From: JAOUEE01 sp051011595
GTDB lineage: Bacteria > Actinomycetota > Acidimicrobiia > Acidimicrobiales > SHLQ01
Direction of reading: 5' to 3'
Assembly (NCBI GenBank): GCA_051011595.1
Contig: JBPCTQ010000255.1
Coordinates: 1 to 6,936 of the forward strand
Length of the DNA: 6,936 nucleotides
Under the pieces are notes generated by a model, which saw nothing but the letters and a program-made list of their open reading frames with translations, had not been told where the DNA came from and searched no databases. Within the stretch, counting starts at the first letter, position 1; every line of letters begins with the position of its first letter. This document shows positions 5,889 through 6,936 of the stretch, one piece after another. The position numbers and the translations under genes were made by a program.

Positions 5889-6050
5889 ATGGCATCAGAC
5901 AAACGAGTGCAGGTCACCCTGGAATGCCAGGAGTGCAAGCGCCGCAACTACATCACCACCAAATCCAAGGTGAACACCCGCGACCGCATCGAGCTGAAGA
6001 AGTACTGTCAGTGGGATCGCAAGCACACCCTCCACAAGGAAACCCGCTGA
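5889..6050 (+). CDS. rpmG: Large-subunit ribosomal protein bL33 with one zinc cysteine replaced
   Basis: A 53-aa protein from ATG 5889, too short for many gene callers. It is a component of the 50S subunit near the E site. Recognisable L33 features: VTLECQECKRRNYITTK (residues 9-25), the central R-D-R-IELKKYC (31-40) and the closing KHTLHKETR (45-53). The first zinc pair, C13 and C16 (CQEC), is intact. The second, normally CxxC as in 'KYCPRCRKHT', reads C40-Q-W-D43, so three of the four ligands of the zinc-binding (C+) form remain. Asp or a nearby His (H46) could stand in, or the site may be decaying toward the zinc-free form. The length is normal and the ending intact, so this is no pseudogene. 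It follows tRNA-Met by 34 nt, the tRNA-Thr/tRNA-Met/rpmG order known from Mycobacterium. Confidence 0.95.
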   Translation: MASDKRVQVTLECQECKRRNYITTKSKVNTRDRIELKKYCQWDRKHTLHKETR

Positions 6051-6075
6051 GCGGTTCGCGCCGGTCGGTCATCAC

Positions 6076-6711
6076 ATGAGCACCCGATCCGGCACCGAGG
6101 CGGCCGAGCTGGTCGAGCTGGTCGGTCCGGCCCGCAAGGGCGATCGCGCCGCGTTCGACGAGATCGTGCGCCGCACCTACGACGACACCTACACCCTGGC
6201 CTATCGCCTCACCGGTGATCCCGACGACGCCGGCGATGTGGCCCAGGAGGCATACATCCGGGCCTACCGGCACCTTCGTCGATTTCGGGGAGAGGCCCGC
6301 TTCACCACCTGGCTCTATCGCATCACGGCCAACTGCGCGGCCACCCACATGGGTCGACGCAAACGCCATCAACACGACGAGCTCACCGACGAGTCACCCA
6401 TCGCCGACGCCCACCCCGACAACGACCCCGAGCTGCGGGCCGATGCGGCTGCGCTGCGGGCCGACGTGCAGGCCGCCTTGCGACGCCTCCCCGAGCGGCT
6501 GCGAGCGGTGGTGGTGTTGCGCGACGTCTACGACCTGTCGCACCGGGCGATCGCCGACGAGCTGGGGATCTCCGAGACCGCGGCCAAGGTTCGGCTCCAC
6601 CGGGCCCGACACAAGCTCCGCGAGCTGGTCTTCGACTGGCGCCATGGCAGCGACGAGGCCGACGAGGCCGACGAGCCAGCCGAGTCCATGGGAGCCAGCC
6701 ATGCTGTGTGA
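6076..6711 (+). CDS. ECF-type (group 4) sigma-70 family RNA polymerase sigma factor
   Basis: A 211-aa sigma factor that would direct RNA polymerase to a special set of promoters. Region 2 spans about 22-95: GDRAAFDEIVRRTYD, then LTGDPDDAGDVAQEAYIRAYRHLRRFRGEARFTTWLYRI, the DVAQEAYIRAYR and F.TWLYRI stretches being standard for core binding and -10 recognition. A variable acidic linker (100-127) follows, then region 4 (about 128-184) with LRRLPERLRAVVVLRDVYDLSHRAIADELGI and the helix-turn-helix SETAAKVRLHRAR that reads the -35. Region 3 is absent, as in ECF factors. The tail (191-205) carries DEADEADEPAE, coded by 9-nt GACGAGGCC repeats. The ATG at 6076 lies 25 nt after rpmG with no strong SD, so it may be read through from the rpmG transcript or have its own promoter. 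Its end overlaps the anti-sigma gene by 11 nt, implying coupled translation and control by that partner. Confidence 0.93.
   Translation: MSTRSGTEAAELVELVGPARKGDRAAFDEIVRRTYDDTYTLAYRLTGDPDDAGDVAQEAYIRAYRHLRRFRGEARFTTWLYRITANCAATHMGRRKRHQHDELTDESPIADAHPDNDPELRADAAALRADVQAALRRLPERLRAVVVLRDVYDLSHRAIADELGISETAAKVRLHRARHKLRELVFDWRHGSDEADEADEPAESMGASHAV
6652..6678 (+). repeat. Short tandem repeat GACGAGGCC (about 3 copies) in the sigma factor tail
   Basis: Two exact copies (6652-6660, 6661-6669) and a third that diverges at its end (6670-6678) encode the acidic DEADEADEP run after region 4. A 9-nt unit keeps the frame, so copy number could change without harming the protein. Confidence 0.6.
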
Positions 6712-6936
6712 GCGGGCCGTCGAAGCAGCCTGGGATGAAACCGACCTCGACCCCTTCACCGAACGCCATCTGCGGTGGTGTGGGCGGTGCCGCCGCCAGC
6801 ATCCGCAGCATCGGCAGCTCCACGCCACGTTGCAACAGCTCCGCGATGCCTTCGTCGACAACGACACGGCGCGCATCGAGGAGATCTTCGCCGCCCTCGA
6901 CGAGGTCGATCGCCAGCGGCGTCAGCGCACCGTTGC
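6701..6936 (+). CDS. Zinc-finger anti-sigma factor (ZAS type), 3' end outside window
   Basis: The frame starting at ATG 6701 stays open to the window edge, giving 78 residues. It contains H23-L-R-W-C27-G-R-C30, the HxxxCxxC motif of zinc-associated anti-sigma domains such as RsrA and ChrR, and an N-terminal C3 that could be the fourth ligand. The C3-to-H23 spacing is 20 residues, somewhat shorter than in RsrA. After the motif comes a basic, Gln/His-rich helix (31-50) and a second helix with ARIEEIFAALDEVDRQRR. In the family the domain clamps the sigma factor between regions 2 and 4. The start overlaps the sigma gene by 11 nt, as is usual for such pairs. No membrane segment appears in the visible part, so whether it is soluble or membrane-bound cannot be told. 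Confidence 0.8.
   Translation, partial: MLCERAVEAAWDETDLDPFTERHLRWCGRCRRQHPQHRQLHATLQQLRDAFVDNDTARIEEIFAALDEVDRQRRQRTV

Noticed and set aside
1..6936. CRISPR array, transposon, phage or toxin-antitoxin system
   Set aside because: No spaced direct repeats, terminal inverted repeats, transposase or recombinase motifs, or small toxin-like gene pairs were seen on either strand.

Overview
This is a high-GC window with strong G/C at third codon positions, F420-type oxidoreductase remains, SD-poor starts and a tRNA-Thr/tRNA-Met/rpmG cluster. Together these suggest an actinobacterium, perhaps of the Acidimicrobiia type. The phylum is a fair inference; the class is a guess from protein flavour.

Layout. 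(1) Bases 1-174 are the 3' end of a plus-strand gene, probably an F420-dependent luciferase-like oxidoreductase. (2) Bases 294-2777 are a compact plus-strand operon: one NodI/DrrA-type ATPase and two different NodJ/DrrB-type ABC-2 permeases. The stops and starts are 1 nt apart or overlap by 4 nt. The product looks like a heteromeric ABC exporter; its substrate cannot be read from sequence. (3) A convergent minus-strand pair occupies 5533-2786. The first gene encodes a cytoplasmic SMC/YhaN-like head protein with a central transmembrane hairpin, whose Walker A, signature and Walker B motifs are all altered. The second, 15 nt downstream, encodes a secreted lipoprotein with an NTF2-like domain and two DUF4352-like repeats. 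A 9-bp perfect inverted repeat contains both converging stop codons. (4) From 5660 the plus strand carries tRNA-Thr(GGT), tRNA-Met(CAT) and rpmG (ribosomal protein L33), then an ECF sigma factor and the start of its overlapping zinc-finger anti-sigma partner, cut by the window end.

How they fit. The exporter operon is self-contained. The minus-strand pair is the least explained part: a membrane-anchored protein that probably does not hydrolyse ATP in the normal way, coupled to an exported lipoprotein, could form a trans-envelope unit. The right end is a translation locus of familiar actinobacterial order, followed here by a regulatory sigma/anti-sigma pair. No CRISPR array, insertion sequence, attachment site or phage gene is seen, and no gene-free stretch exceeds 300 bases.
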